In this document: in pieces, positions 26,666 to 38,237 of the stretch | Position numbering within the stretch: position 1 is the stretch's first letter | Layout of the letters: each line of letters starts with the position of its first letter | From: Aphis gossypii | Lineage: Eukaryota > Arthropoda > Insecta > Hemiptera > Aphididae | Assembly (NCBI RefSeq): GCF_020184175.1 | Contig: NC_065531.1 | Location: 69,968,604-70,032,603, forward strand | Reading direction: 5' to 3' | Length of the DNA: 64,000 nt | Translations under genes and position numbers: made by a program | Notes under the pieces: model-generated | The model's input: the letters and a program-made list of their open reading frames with translations, nothing else | What the model was told of the DNA's origin: nothing | The model's database searches: none

Positions 26666-27238
26666 CTAAAAGTCTCTCCATTCAGAGCACGGGTAGGTGC
26701 ATTTTTCCGGTTTATTAGAGGTATATAACGTCTTCTTAAATGTTTTATTTTTTGTCGATATCTTTGGCGTGAACGTGCAAAGCTCGCTAGAGCACTTGTA
26801 CGCTTCTTTTCCGAACCGGACGTGGTAATAACACCACGACTTTGGGATTGTATGGGTTTGTCCAGAGGTTTGAATTAGAGGAGCGCTATTTGTTGGCGCG
26901 CAATTTGTTGGCGCGCGATTGGTTGGCGCTTGAATTAGCGTCGCGCGATTTGTTGGAGCGCGATTTGTTACTGATTGAACTGTTTGAATTGAAGCCTGGT
27001 TTGTGAGCGCGTGGTTAAACTTGAACTGCGCGAACTCGGCCGAGAGTAGCCGGACGGCGTCCTCTAATGCACCGAGGCGCTCGTCAATAATTGTTCCAGG
27101 CGCATCGGCGATATCGACTTCGCCGGGCATGAGCGAGTCCAGAATGAATAAATACACGATTCCTAATAACCGTTGAATAAACGAATAGGAATCTGCCGAC
27201 CACGTCTTTAGTTTTTGCAAGGAGTTCAAAAAATTCAT
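26666..27238 (-). CDS. Gag-like single-exon ORF with Cys/His motif
   Basis: 190 codons from the first ATG in frame (MNFLNSLQKL); the frame is open 16 codons further upstream but without ATG. Residues 21-36 are hydrophobic, 52-75 look like a short coiled coil (ERLGALEDAVRLLSAEF), and 91-122 are degenerate repeats of APTNR. Residues 135-154 read WCYYHVRFGKEAYKCSSELC, a C-x2-H-x9-C-x4-C arrangement like the C-terminus of gag in insect Ty3/gypsy-type retrotransposons (family knowledge, not searched). A second Cys pair lies near the C-terminus (C180, C184). No capsid, protease or polymerase sequence and no LTR pair is visible around it. It is therefore either a remnant or a captured gag-derived host gene. 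The local DNA is clearly GC-richer than its flanks. Confidence 0.55.
   Translation of the reverse strand: MNFLNSLQKLKTWSADSYSFIQRLLGIVYLFILDSLMPGEVDIADAPGTIIDERLGALEDAVRLLSAEFAQFKFNHALTNQASIQTVQSVTNRAPTNRATLIQAPTNRAPTNCAPTNSAPLIQTSGQTHTIPKSWCYYHVRFGKEAYKCSSELCTFTPKISTKNKTFKKTLYTSNKPEKCTYPCSEWRDF
26882..26970 (-). repeat. Degenerate 12-15 bp tandem repeat inside the gag-like ORF
   Basis: Plus-strand TTTGTTGGCGCGCGA-like units repeat about six times with small changes, encoding (APTNR)n-type repeats on the minus strand. Unit lengths are multiples of three, so the frame is kept. Confidence 0.65.
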
Positions 27239-27600
27239 CTTGAATGAATTAAGCACAATTGAAATATCACCTTCAAACAAATACAATTTTTGATTTAACT
27301 GATAAAAGTAGGTTAATAATACATTTTAGTAATTATCTCTGTGTAAAGTTACGTAGGCGAGTTTGATTATTGAAAAACACACTCTTGAAATAATTAAATG
27401 TATACTTACAATTTAAACAATTGTTCAATATTGCTTACTATTAGAATAGGATTCTAGAATGCCAAAAGAAAAGTTAGATACTCGAATTAAATATGATTAA
27501 TCAAAATTATATTTTATGAATACCACGTAAAATGTGAAATGCAAATATAAATTATGAATTCTTTATATTATAGACGAGTTAAATTTATTTTATATTGCAG

Positions 27601-27751
27601 ATGTCTACGGTTGAACGTTCAAAATAGTACTGACGAAATTTTATGTCTAACAGGAATGAATAGATATATTTTAACACCGAAAAATCATTTCATTGACGAC
27701 AACATTTCTATTGTTTTTGTGGCCAGAATATATTTATATGTAAATAGCTAA
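27601..27751 (+). CDS. Candidate terminal exon, unknown protein
   Basis: A good acceptor (TTTATATTGCAG, ending at 27600) precedes an open segment of 49 codons containing LNVQNSTDEILCLTGMNR and FIDDNISIVFVARIY, ending at TAA. An AATAAA occurs about 130 bp downstream. It is AT-rich with no recognised family. No upstream exon was identified, so this may be chance. Confidence 0.22.
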
Positions 27752-28373
27752 ATTGGTTTTATAATACAATATATCTATGGCATTACTCCTATATTGTAAT
27801 CGTGCATTATGTCAAACAATTCTATTTATTTATTTATTTTTTTTTTGCATTAGACATTTAATCAGTATTGTTAATAATTAAAATAAATCCGCTCATTTCG
27901 TGAACACGAGAAGACTTTTTTTTTATTCGTGTAACCTAGCTGGCTAACCTTTTTTTTTTTAACAAATTGTTTAAATCTTCATTAAACTTTTCCATATTCG
28001 AAACAATAGTTACGCACTGAATCAATTAACCTGTACTATAACGTACAAACGATTCGCGGTTACTAAATAGTTTATTTTTGAGAATAGTTAAAAGGCCGAT
28101 TGTAGCACTCCATGATAAGCACTACAACTACATATAATTTAACTTATAAATTAGTAAATATAGTTATAGGTAATATATTATGTCACGTACACACGTATAT
28201 AATATGTGGACAAGCGGACATCCCCATTGTAAAAATACGATAAGAACTTACTAACAAACTACCTAGTGACAGATAATAATTTTTAAATGATAATTTGACT
28301 TTATTTTAGTCATGTTTTACGATTTATCATTATTCGTTAAATCATTTCATCCGTTTTCTATATTGCCCAATAT
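27752..28373. other. AT-rich spacer
   Basis: Poly(T) tracts; no coding or repeat structure that can be named. Confidence 0.5.
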
Positions 28374-28378
28374 ACGAA

Positions 28379-28438
28379 GGGCATTGTATAAAATGTCCGG
28401 ACAATGTATAAAATGCCCGGGCATTGTGTAAAATGCCC
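28379..28438 (+). repeat. Three contiguous 20-bp tandem units
   Basis: The units GGGCATTGTATAAAATGTCC, GGACAATGTATAAAATGCCC and GGGCATTGTGTAAAATGCCC are exactly adjacent. Each is partly self-complementary at its ends (GGGCAT...ATGCCC), so each unit could fold. Related GCCC/GGGC strings flank the block (TTGCCCAATATAC to the left, ATACTTTGCCCG to the right), suggesting it belongs to a larger element. Confidence 0.65.
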
Positions 28439-28439
28439 A

Positions 28440-31383
28440 AATTATATACTTTGCCCGTAACATAATATACAGTTTTCGAGAATATGTCCATTTGTCCATG
28501 AAATTTATAAAATCTCCTTTTTAGGAAATTCAATTACTTATAATAAAACGTCTTCCGATGACTGAAGGGGAAATTTGAGATGTATTTTTTATCATCTGTC
28601 TTTTATATACCTAGCATCACGAACTTTTTTTAAAATTTTTTAATGAACAATTGAAGACAGTTATTATAGATAAAATATTTTTCACCCATTAATCTATATT
28701 TATAACATGTCTTTTGACTTTTAATACTTACTAGTACTTATAACTATTATATTTTAGTGGATTCCGAGAAATCGTATTTTAGAGATAAATTATGAGTCGG
28801 TTATGGCCTATATGAGTGGAATTTCAATGACGTGTTTAAATTATAACAGAAATACAAATCGATTCAGTGAAATGACGTGTGTAAAAGTTATTTTAATTTT
28901 TGTTCGTGTAAAAAAAATACATATAAAAATCTATAAATCGTATTCGTGTATATCTTACGTTGTCATTATATTCAATATTACCTCCGTAAAAACAAATTGT
29001 TATTTTAGTGATGTATCAAATATCAATCATTCAGCAACTGAGTTATTAGCTGTTACAGAAGTAACATGATTTAACACACGTAATATATATATATATATGC
29101 CATTATATGTCGATATACAGTAAATCGTGTACACATTTCATTCATTCATCAAAATTATACATGTTTATGCCTACAATGTTTGAATTCTAAGTCGAAAATA
29201 ATTAACAACGTAGTGACATTGTGTATAACAAATACAATAGGGTATCTTTTTATGCACAAATACACGCACATGTGTGGGCTAATCGGGTTATATATTTTTT
29301 TGTGTGGGTTTGCGTTTCCGGAAGTCACTACTCAACAGTCAAATAAAATACGGTATAGAAAAATATGTATATATTACAATATTAACAAGTATATATATGT
29401 GTGTGTGTGTGTGTGTGTGAATGTGTGCTGCAGTGTACACATAATGAATATATAGGTGCTATACAAATTAAAACGCAGTGCTGGGATTTTATGTACATAT
29501 ATAATATATAGAATAACAGAACAATCGTAGCCGGACATGGGCATATATACTTAATGATTAAGCATTCCGGTCAAACAGCTAGCTAGCTGTTCAACGGCAT
29601 AACAAAAAAATTTGAGGCTCCCACAAAAAAATATCACTCATAAAATTCTTCTTGCGTTTATAAAACATAAAACTATAAATGCAAGTATAAGGCACTTATT
29701 ATACAAAAGCTTATACACGTATATATTAGTTTCAAAACACTTAATATATACCTACCTATATATATTTTTTATGAAAAAAAAAATAAATGATTGTGTACAC
29801 ATGTGATAGCTATATATTATTAACATTGATGAAAACAAATTTAATTAAAAAAAATGTAATTCTTAGATATTTTTTTTTACTTTTTCTTGCAATTCAATTC
29901 ACTATAGAGAGCTTAACACTTTCGTGTGCATCTTCTAAATGAGAATCTGTGTTTTTTCGTTTGCTTGTATATTCAAAAGTATACATATATTTTACACATG
30001 GACCATTATAATGGACATTTAATTTAATTTAATATGACAAAAATAAATCTAAAATTTCACATTGATTGAACGATTTCTCTGGATTGACGGTTTTACTTTC
30101 TACTGAAATTGCTGATGCATTGTAAATGAACTATTTTCTATTGCTACCGACAATGAAAAATATCAGCGTTTCTTATTATATTTTTGCAATTGTATCACTT
30201 GAAATGTCAGCAGATATCCAATTTTTCTCAGTCCTCAGAATTCTTAATCACAATCACTAGAATGGTCAATTTTATATGCGATCCATAAATTACCATAAAT
30301 TTATAATTTTATTTCAGCATATACTATATGTTATAATATGTATATAAGAACGCCACCAAGCATAGAAAGTTACTTAATACTTCAATCAAACGGACGAAAA
30401 ACGACAAAACAAAAGTTTTAAGTGATTATCAATATCAAAGCATGAAATAATACTAAAAAATTTGAAATTGGTCTATTCTTAACAATTTTATTGATGCCTC
30501 AAATAATCAAACTTCACATTTAATTTTATGATAATTATTATATAATTACTAAATTATAAAAGCTCAATAATATTGATACTATCTGTATCACGCGGTTCAT
30601 TGATGGCATTTGTCTGTATGCAAATTAATGTATAGATATATAACAGACGTTTAACAGTGCATATTTTACTACTTGTATAGATGTATATATGTATATATTG
30701 TATGTATATAAGACACACGTAACTACCGTCATAATGCATTCGTGTGCATTGAAAAGAATTGGGCCTGGACGAGCATTAGTTAGATTATATAAATGTATAA
30801 GTGCTTAATGCTTTTATGTGTATAGGTATATATATATAACAGTATCTATGTAATATATACCGACGTCGCATTGTCCGTGTCGTGTACTTTTTTCATGTGA
30901 AACGAACGGTGGTGTATTACGTAACATTATAATATATGTATTTTACCTATACTAAATATACACAATGGGATACGGTTCTAAGTCGTATTTCTCGTGTTAT
31001 ATATACTACCGCACAGACTTGAAAGCGATAGGCTAACGCTCTACACAATAATATAATTATAATATATTATATCATATATTATGTTCCGACAATCCGACCC
31101 GTGGAATGTTACGCAGCTTATCGTATAGTCTTTACACAACTCGTGTAGTACTATATAGTAATAGTATCTCGAATTTGTTATACATATATAGTTTATAATA
31201 CGATTTATTTTTTCGGATAAAGACTGCGTGTGTACATGCAGGGTCTTGAAAATTTCATGTGACAAGAATAGTGGGGATTATAATACATGTTGGTATTCTT
31301 ATACGTGGACCTGCGACGCAGATGATATCAGTGGGGGATTCGATACATAATCTTTAGAAAATGTATTCATTATGTGTAAATGT

Positions 31384-31420
<37 letters not shown>

Positions 31421-31896
31421 TTGTTATCGACTCAGTGCTGTAGTCTAATTTTTAGTGAGTAACAAAAATGTATTCTATAGTGAGTAGTGACATCGAATTT
31501 ACATCAACAAACATTTTTTAATTTACAAAAGAAAAGTATTTATTTTATTTATAGAGATATTCGTATTATTGTATACATATATGTACCCACTTATAATTAT
31601 ATAGTTTATTATACAACAAACACAGTTTTATGGTGTAAGTCACACATGCAAATATGACTCATATTTGTATATACTATACATGGTAATTTTTATGATATAT
31701 CTAGGTATTTTGGGGCAGGGAGTATCACTTACCCCCGAAAATGTTGAATGAGTATAATCGCTCAAAAATAATACCTTCACTGCGCCATTGGTTATCGTAG
31801 GTAGGTACAAATAATGACAAGGCACTGGATTATTTCTCGTGATTCGCATATACGAGGGGTGTATGCTTGTATACATATCTTTTAAATATTATACCT
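28440..31896. other. Intergenic DNA with TG microsatellites
   Basis: AT-rich sequence with (TG)n at 29399-29419 and 31389-31417, and an 18-bp perfect palindrome (AACAGCTAGCTAGCTGTT) at 29574-29591. Minus-strand frames in 29880-30340 hint at decayed coding sequence but are repeatedly interrupted. No gene is supported. Confidence 0.5.
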
Positions 31897-32195
31897 ACGA
31901 GGTGATTCACCAAATATGTTCACCCTCTGATTTCTTAATAATGCAGTTATTCGATATCTGATTTTTGGAATTTTCAAATATGCTTAAAGACCATATATTT
32001 TCAAATTACAGCGGAGCGTCCTTTATCCACACTTAAATTATTTGCACTATATACAATTGTTGTACAAATTCGTTTTTAGTTTAATTTAATTTCGTTTTAT
32101 CATTCGTAATATATATTTAACAATTCTTAAAATAAGAATTTTAATTAATTCATTAATTGATTGAAAATCGGAGTGATTGGCGAATTACCCTGTAT
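31897..32195. mobile_element. Degenerate MITE, about 300 bp
   Basis: The left boundary ACGAGGTGATTCACCAA and the reverse complement of the right boundary, ACAGGGTAATTCGCCAA, agree at 13 of 17 positions. The interior is AT-rich and non-coding. The ACAGGGT-type terminus resembles that of the element at 47691-48065. The decay suggests an old insertion. Confidence 0.5.
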
Positions 32196-32199
32196 AATA

Positions 32200-33477
32200 G
32201 ATAGTGGCTGATTGTTTTCGTCGGAAACAATAAGAGGTCAATATGACGAAGTGATACATTTTTCTGAATCCATATTACAATACAATATAGTTCAATGGTG
32301 ATTTACAGATGTATAATGTATACTGTTACTCTCATGTATAATATGTGTGTGTGTGTATATGCGCGTGCGCAACACATTTAATGGCAATGCCTTTTTTAGC
32401 CGTATACTAATTGGGATCTATATTTGTGATTTTTAAACGCATTCTTCCGGGCGCAACGCACACGCACTCGTCACCCCAATCATCGTATGCTCGCACACGC
32501 GTGTATTATTAATAACCCACGTAACGAGGTACAGGATTTAGGGGTCCGAATATACATCCGAAAATAGAACGCACGAATATAACGAGCTGGCCAAGTATGT
32601 AATTGTATTATAATATGCGTAGAAGTCACGTACCGAACAGCTAAGGTACTTGCAGTAAATATTTTTTTTTGGTGTTTATTATACCTAATATGCGTATTAT
32701 ACAAACTCCATCACTTTGTTATTCAATTTACATTGCCGTATAACTGTCATTTTGCCATTTTACACTCCGATGTGTCTATAGTACGCACCGATGTTCATGT
32801 TGTTTGAACAATACAGAGAATGTCTTCAAGACTTGAGTAGATATTATATCATCCATAACATACCTATATAATATATACACAAGTGTTCCATTTAACTACC
32901 AAACACTTCAAATTTCAATTTTCTCAAACAATTTTGACAGAAAAAAAGTATATGTTCGAAACGAGGTACCGAGTAGCTTTATTGTATATTGTAATGTGTA
33001 TAGGTGTCTAGCGTAGTAGCGTACTTGAAAAGGTCACTGCAATGGATATAATATTACGTTTTAACTCATAGGTGTTGTACGCCTATAATAGGTACATAAA
33101 AATATAAAATTAAAAAGACCGCCTAAAGTTTAAAATGGGTACAATACGAATCAAAATACTTGAAATCTTGGTTAAATTATTATGATAGGTACCATACGGT
33201 AATAGCTGGTAATTTGTAATATAGGTATATAATAATGTTTGGAAAAATAAACGGACCCGTGGAATTTTTATGTCAGCTGATTAGGATTGTTGAACGTATA
33301 GGTAATTGCTGGCTAGTAACAATAACGACGCGGTACTCGTTGTCTAGGAGATTTTCGAATTTATCATCTATGGTGTCGGACAATATTCCAATTTAGTTGA
33401 CTTACAATTCAAAATTCAAGACGTGTACTACACACTTTTCAACAATCGTATATCGCATCGTTATTATAACTTACAAT
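32200..33477. other. Spacer upstream of the 33478 locus
   Basis: Mixed AT-rich DNA with a GC-richer patch at 32440-32620 and no coding exon. No clear TATA box was found in front of the 33478 ATG. Confidence 0.45.
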
Positions 33478-33947
33478 ATGGACACAAACGAAAACATTGT
33501 CATTGCAACATTACTTAACGATATCATTAAAGATTTAAATGCAATATTAGATTTAATAAAGGTACAATGTGAAGAAAAACGGTTGAAAGTGTAGTCGATG
33601 ATGTGGTAAAAGAACTATTAACGTTGGTGTGTGAATCGCATAGCGGTGATGCACCGTCACTACAGATCGTCGATACCTCCGTAAAAAGAACGTCTGTAGG
33701 TGTCGAAGACGGTCAAGGCGACGCTGCAATTTCGGCGAACCATGTCGACCACGTCTTGCCGGCTAAGGGTGTTAAAGTTAGGAGATGCTTTTGCGAGCTC
33801 GACGGGTTGCTTGATCCTGGAGCAATACCCCGACAACGCGCTTCTCGCCGACGACGTGGTTTTTTTATCACGGTGTGGCGATGCGTCAAGCGTGTTGTAT
33901 GTGGCGTGTGTTGCCTCCGATTCGGACATCCGTCGGAAGCCAAATAA
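33478..33947 (+). pseudogene. Frame-broken orphan gene with W-KR-CC tail
   Basis: An ATG at 33478 opens a 38-codon frame (MDTNENIVIATLLNDIIKD...) that ends at TAG 33592-33594. The next frame is open from before that point to 33947 and continues protein-like sequence (ESVVDDVVKELLTLV...). The switch falls at the AAAAA run near 33579, where a one-base gain would merge both parts into about 156 residues. The C-terminal part is Arg-rich and has TVWRCVKRVVCGVCC, closely similar in layout to the tail of the 7121 gene (W-x3-K-R-aliphatic/Phe-V ... C-C). This is either a pseudogene or an assembly/sequencing error in a homopolymer. No known domain was recognised. Other frames in this GC-rich stretch are also open, so coding status rests mainly on the tail similarity and the clean fit of the two halves. 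Confidence 0.5.
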
Positions 33948-35150
33948 CTTAACCCCTTAGCCGAAGACTTCGGACAGAATGACGGCGACGTAAGGACGAA
34001 GCAGGGATACGAGAAAGTGCACGGACGGTGCTCGGCGGTAAGTCGCCTACGCACATTTTTCGATTACCCGCTGCGCGACGAGTTCGCGGTTATCGTGAGC
34101 TCCGCGGTCGCCGACGCGCTCGACCTCTGGCGGTTGTGCGGGCGCCCAGATTCTATGGTCACGCAGAGCGAAGGATGACGATGACACGGCAGCTAGTATA
34201 CCGTACGGACATGGGCAACGATTCCGCCTTGACGATGATGCTGTGATGACGATTCGGAACGACGGCGGTGAAGACTTAGATCGCGGAGTGAGCTTATTAA
34301 GTTAGGAATACAGACGTCATGCGGCGCCGGACTTGCAAAAACTTAATGTTTCAGGATTCGGCGGCGTGTGACTGACGGTCACCGGACTCACAAGATGCCA
34401 TGGGGAAATCTACGGAGAGTATCAGGACTGCGGCGCGTTTTGCACCAGTCCGCTGACTCTTTTTTCATTCTGCGGCAATCCTGCCATTCTGTAGCACCAA
34501 TTATTGTGTTTTGTTTTCCACCTTCCGTTTCGAGAATCGTCATTTACGACGCGCACCACATTGCGCACTAACTCCATCGTCGTCAACCCTTGTCCCGTGC
34601 AGACTGAAGAAAACGAGCCCCGCTTTCCGTCATGGCGGTCGACGCATTACGTGCCCGAGTAAACGCAACCGTGGCACTCATTGCCAGCAGGTTCGGTCGT
34701 AAGAATGTGCGAAGGTGACCAGTGGCCTGTAATACGCAATATCATGTACCAACTATATGCCATCTCGTATCCCCCTTCCCGTTTTTTGAGAAGTCCTATC
34801 TATCCGAAGTTTTTGTTTTTTTTTTTTTTTCTTATAGCCACTTAGGCAATTTTTTTTTAATTGTATATACATTATACATCTTGTTTTATGTTCTTCTAAA
34901 ACAAGCCACTTTGGCGACTTTTTTCTTATCACATTTTGTTTTGATCTACGGCGAAATTGTAATTTTTTTTTCTTTAAGCCGCGGTTAATTTTTTTTATAC
35001 ACATTTTGTTTTCTTCATGCTAAATTTTGTGGCACATTTAGTCAACTATTTTTTTATTTATTTAGTTATTCTGGAATTTAAAATGTACGTTTCTGCGTGA
35101 ATAATTCAGCCATGTTTTGTATTTGTTAAAAACGTTAATAAAATTTATTT
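33948..35150 (+). other. GC-rich stretch with splice-like sites, then T-rich repeats
   Basis: 33600-34720 is the longest GC-rich block of the window. A donor-like GGCG/GTAAGT (GT at 34038) and an acceptor-like ATGTTTCAG (ending about 34354) could bound a 317-bp intron in the 3' part of the 33478 transcript. From about 34840 to 35030 three degenerate ~70-bp units recur, each with AGCC(A/G)C..., a poly(T) run and CATTTTGTTTT. AATAAA near 35139 could end the transcript. No coding frame is convincing here. Confidence 0.35.
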
Positions 35151-35799
35151 GTACAAACAATTTTTTTTTTATACTATCAAAAATATAACACCAAAATAAC
35201 GTTAGCTAATTAACAAAATAATAACTAATAAAATCGTTAATATATAATATTTATATTTAACAGAAGATTAGTTTGTATATAGAGTTACATGAATATGTAT
35301 ATCGTATATGATTCAAGAAATATAGTTAAAACATCGTATACACGATGAATTGTGCAGAATAGATATAGTCATACAGCAAGAGTCTAGGATAAGTCATATA
35401 AAGGTATTCACATTGTATCATGAAGATTTGAAATTTTTTACGTCAAAATTATATTTGAATGTGCTAGATCATTGTGATATATTCTGTATAAACAAATTAT
35501 AAGGATTGTAATTATATGTTATAAAACTATTGTACTATTGGGAATCAAATTTTTCCGAGATGTAAATATCAACAGTATTGCAATTATTATAGAGACAGCC
35601 GTACATATAGGTTATAGGTAAATATGCATCTATGGCGACTGAAAAATATAATAAATTTGTGTAGCGTATCACATAATGTGTATTTGGAGTTTGAACTACA
35701 GGTATAAGTCAAGAATATAATTGTATATGCGAAAATATATAGTATAGTTTTTGATTAATTTTATCAATATAATAAGGTGCAACTACTTATAAAATATTA
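35151..35799. other. AT-rich spacer
   Basis: Nothing recognised. Confidence 0.5.
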
Positions 35800-36042
35800 C
35801 ATTATTCAAATTTTTATATAACATTTTATAAATTTTCAACTACAAAATTAGATACTTGCAAATGTTTTCGATTTTAAAATATTTCGTAAGTATTTGAACT
35901 TTAAGCGCACTAAGAACATTCAATTTGGTAACAGATACCACCCCTGAAGTTTTAAATTGAAGCATTATTTCGACAAGTTATCATGTTCACAAACACAAAA
36001 ACATATCATTGTAAAATCAATACATCCGTTCAGAATCTAAAA
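35800..36042 (-). repeat. Partial copy of the GATTCTGAACGAAG family
   Basis: Reading on the minus strand, it starts TTTTAGATTCTGAACGGATG and continues with the GTATTGATTTTACAATG block, then AATAATGCTTCAATTTAAAAC and GGGGTGGTATCTG, all of which match the copy at 9159-9549. The distal end is missing or too diverged, so the 35800 boundary is approximate. Confidence 0.55.
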
Positions 36043-38237
36043 TAACGGACATTATAACTGCAGGTATCTACTTATTCTTATAAGTCTTACACAAATTATT
36101 ATTTTTTCAATGTGTTTTTAAAATACGAGTACATGTTGTTGCCTCGCGTTTGGTTATTTTTATAATAATTAGTTCTTATACTTTATTGTACTTAAACTCT
36201 TATTTTTATTGCCATAATTACTAATATACATACTTTTTGTTTGTTTGGTTTTTTGTTTTTGTATAATTTTGTTATCCATACATAATATGTAAGCTTTTTA
36301 AATTATATAATGAAGAAAATATACACGCAATAATTTTGTAGGTGACTGTCAAAAGGTTTTAATAACACGTTTAATATAAACATAACAGTATAACACAATC
36401 ATATTATACATAAATATAATAACAAATTTATTAAAAACTGTTTTTAAGACATCAAAAAAATGAATTTGATGTAGTAAATTACTTTTCTATAACACTATTA
36501 GTCTTTTATTCTCGTAGTTATTTATAACATACTATAACGATTATAATATATTGGTAGGTATATTGATTTACGTTTTATTGTTTAGTGTTTTTCAAATAAA
36601 AGCTTTATCCATAGAAAATTTAAACATACATATAAGATTATGACTCAGTAATTTTAACGATTATAATTCATTTAACACTTAGAACTTAGAACTTCTAAGC
36701 TATTATTAAGTATACGATAATATATGTAACATATACTAACATGTATAATAAAAAGAATTTGTTTGAAAATTAAAATTAATTATACATTTTATGAAATAAA
36801 TATAGCTGCTAAATGTTTTTTTTTCACTGCAAGATGTTTAATAATAATAGAATAAATGGCAACATTGTATGAAACCGTATGTATAGATTTATTGTTGTTT
36901 AAGTTACGCCATATACTGAAATATAATGTATGTACAAATGTACTATGCACATACATAACTGATAATAGTTGAATGTAATACAATTTATTGTCAAGGGACA
37001 TCCGTCCGTCAAGATTACAGGATACCACAAAACAGTTCAAACTGTGTGCACGCGTAAGCGGTCTCGCGATGGTTATCTTAATATTATATAGGACGTTTCA
37101 TAAAAAATTTTAAAAAACCATTCTGTCACGAAGTCAGTGTAATAATATTATTATGAGCAACCAATACAGACGGGCGTAAAAATATAATACCTGTTTTGTG
37201 TTTCACGCTTCGTCACCTGCTGCCACCGTCGTTTATATCATGCGTACCTACCTATATACATGTAAGTTTATTTGCATAACAATACATAAATTATAAGCCG
37301 CATGACAGAACACGTCAACAAATTGCCGATAAAGGAGTGCAACTTTTTACTAAGATTTCTCTATTAATTTATTTAAAAAAATACAATCTGGTGACATGGT
37401 AAGGACCTCTACAGTCTACGCGGTGCCCCCTACAGGTAACAGCTAGTGTTTTCTTTAATTCGTTCTAGTAGTAGGTGTATGGTACCTATTTTTATCGAAG
37501 GATATAAACAATAGGGGCCAAGGGGCGTACAATGAACCAAACACTGGTCAATCTTACAGCAAAACGACCTGATACGACGAAGAAGAATCAGAGAACAATC
37601 TAAATCTGAACTTACATTAAAAAAATCCTAGTTAACAATAAAGTATCATTTAAAAATTACAAACATTTTCAATATTATATTTACTCTAAAAATATTTTCA
37701 TTTTTATTTTTTTAATCGGTTCTTCGTCAAATTTAATACATTTTTTTATATTAACAACTATTATATATACGTATGGCTATAACTGTCGTTGGTTATTGAT
37801 TCGGTTTGGTTTTAGAATAGAACATTTATAGTATGTATAATATTTTTCTATATCAAGTGCTTTTGTACTACATAATATAGTATATACTCGTAGGTTAAAT
37901 ATTAATCTAATTATATATTTATGATAAACCTACTAAACATAAAACGAATTTGACGATCACCTCACGAGGTTTTAGAAAAGTATTTGATAATTTTTTATTT
38001 CAAATCATAATATACTCTAAGTACTTATGTGTATTTCTATTAGAGCTCTATACACCAGTGTACATAACAGGGGTGGCCAAACCGTGGTTAGGTTATTTAT
38101 AGGTATTATATAAAAATAAAATAAAATTCGTTATATTTTATTTGGTCGCAAGCGTAAATTATATAAAAGCATAAATATTCAGATTTTAGATCATACCTAT
38201 AAGTATATTATTTTAGGTATTATAGGTTGATAATAAT
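36043..38237. other. AT-rich spacer
   Basis: No supported gene. An isolated CAGGGGTGGCCAAACCGTGG string at about 38069-38088 resembles a hAT-type transposon terminus, but no partner end was found. Confidence 0.45.

Noticed and set aside
33660..34054. Overlapping minus-strand frames of 89 and 113 codons
   Set aside because: They lie opposite the 33478 locus; open because the block is GC-rich and has few stops. The plus-strand frames carry the recognisable tail.
38069..38088. CAGGGGTGGCCAAACCGTGG as a complete hAT element
   Set aside because: It resembles a hAT terminus but no inverted partner or target duplication was found, so no element can be delimited.
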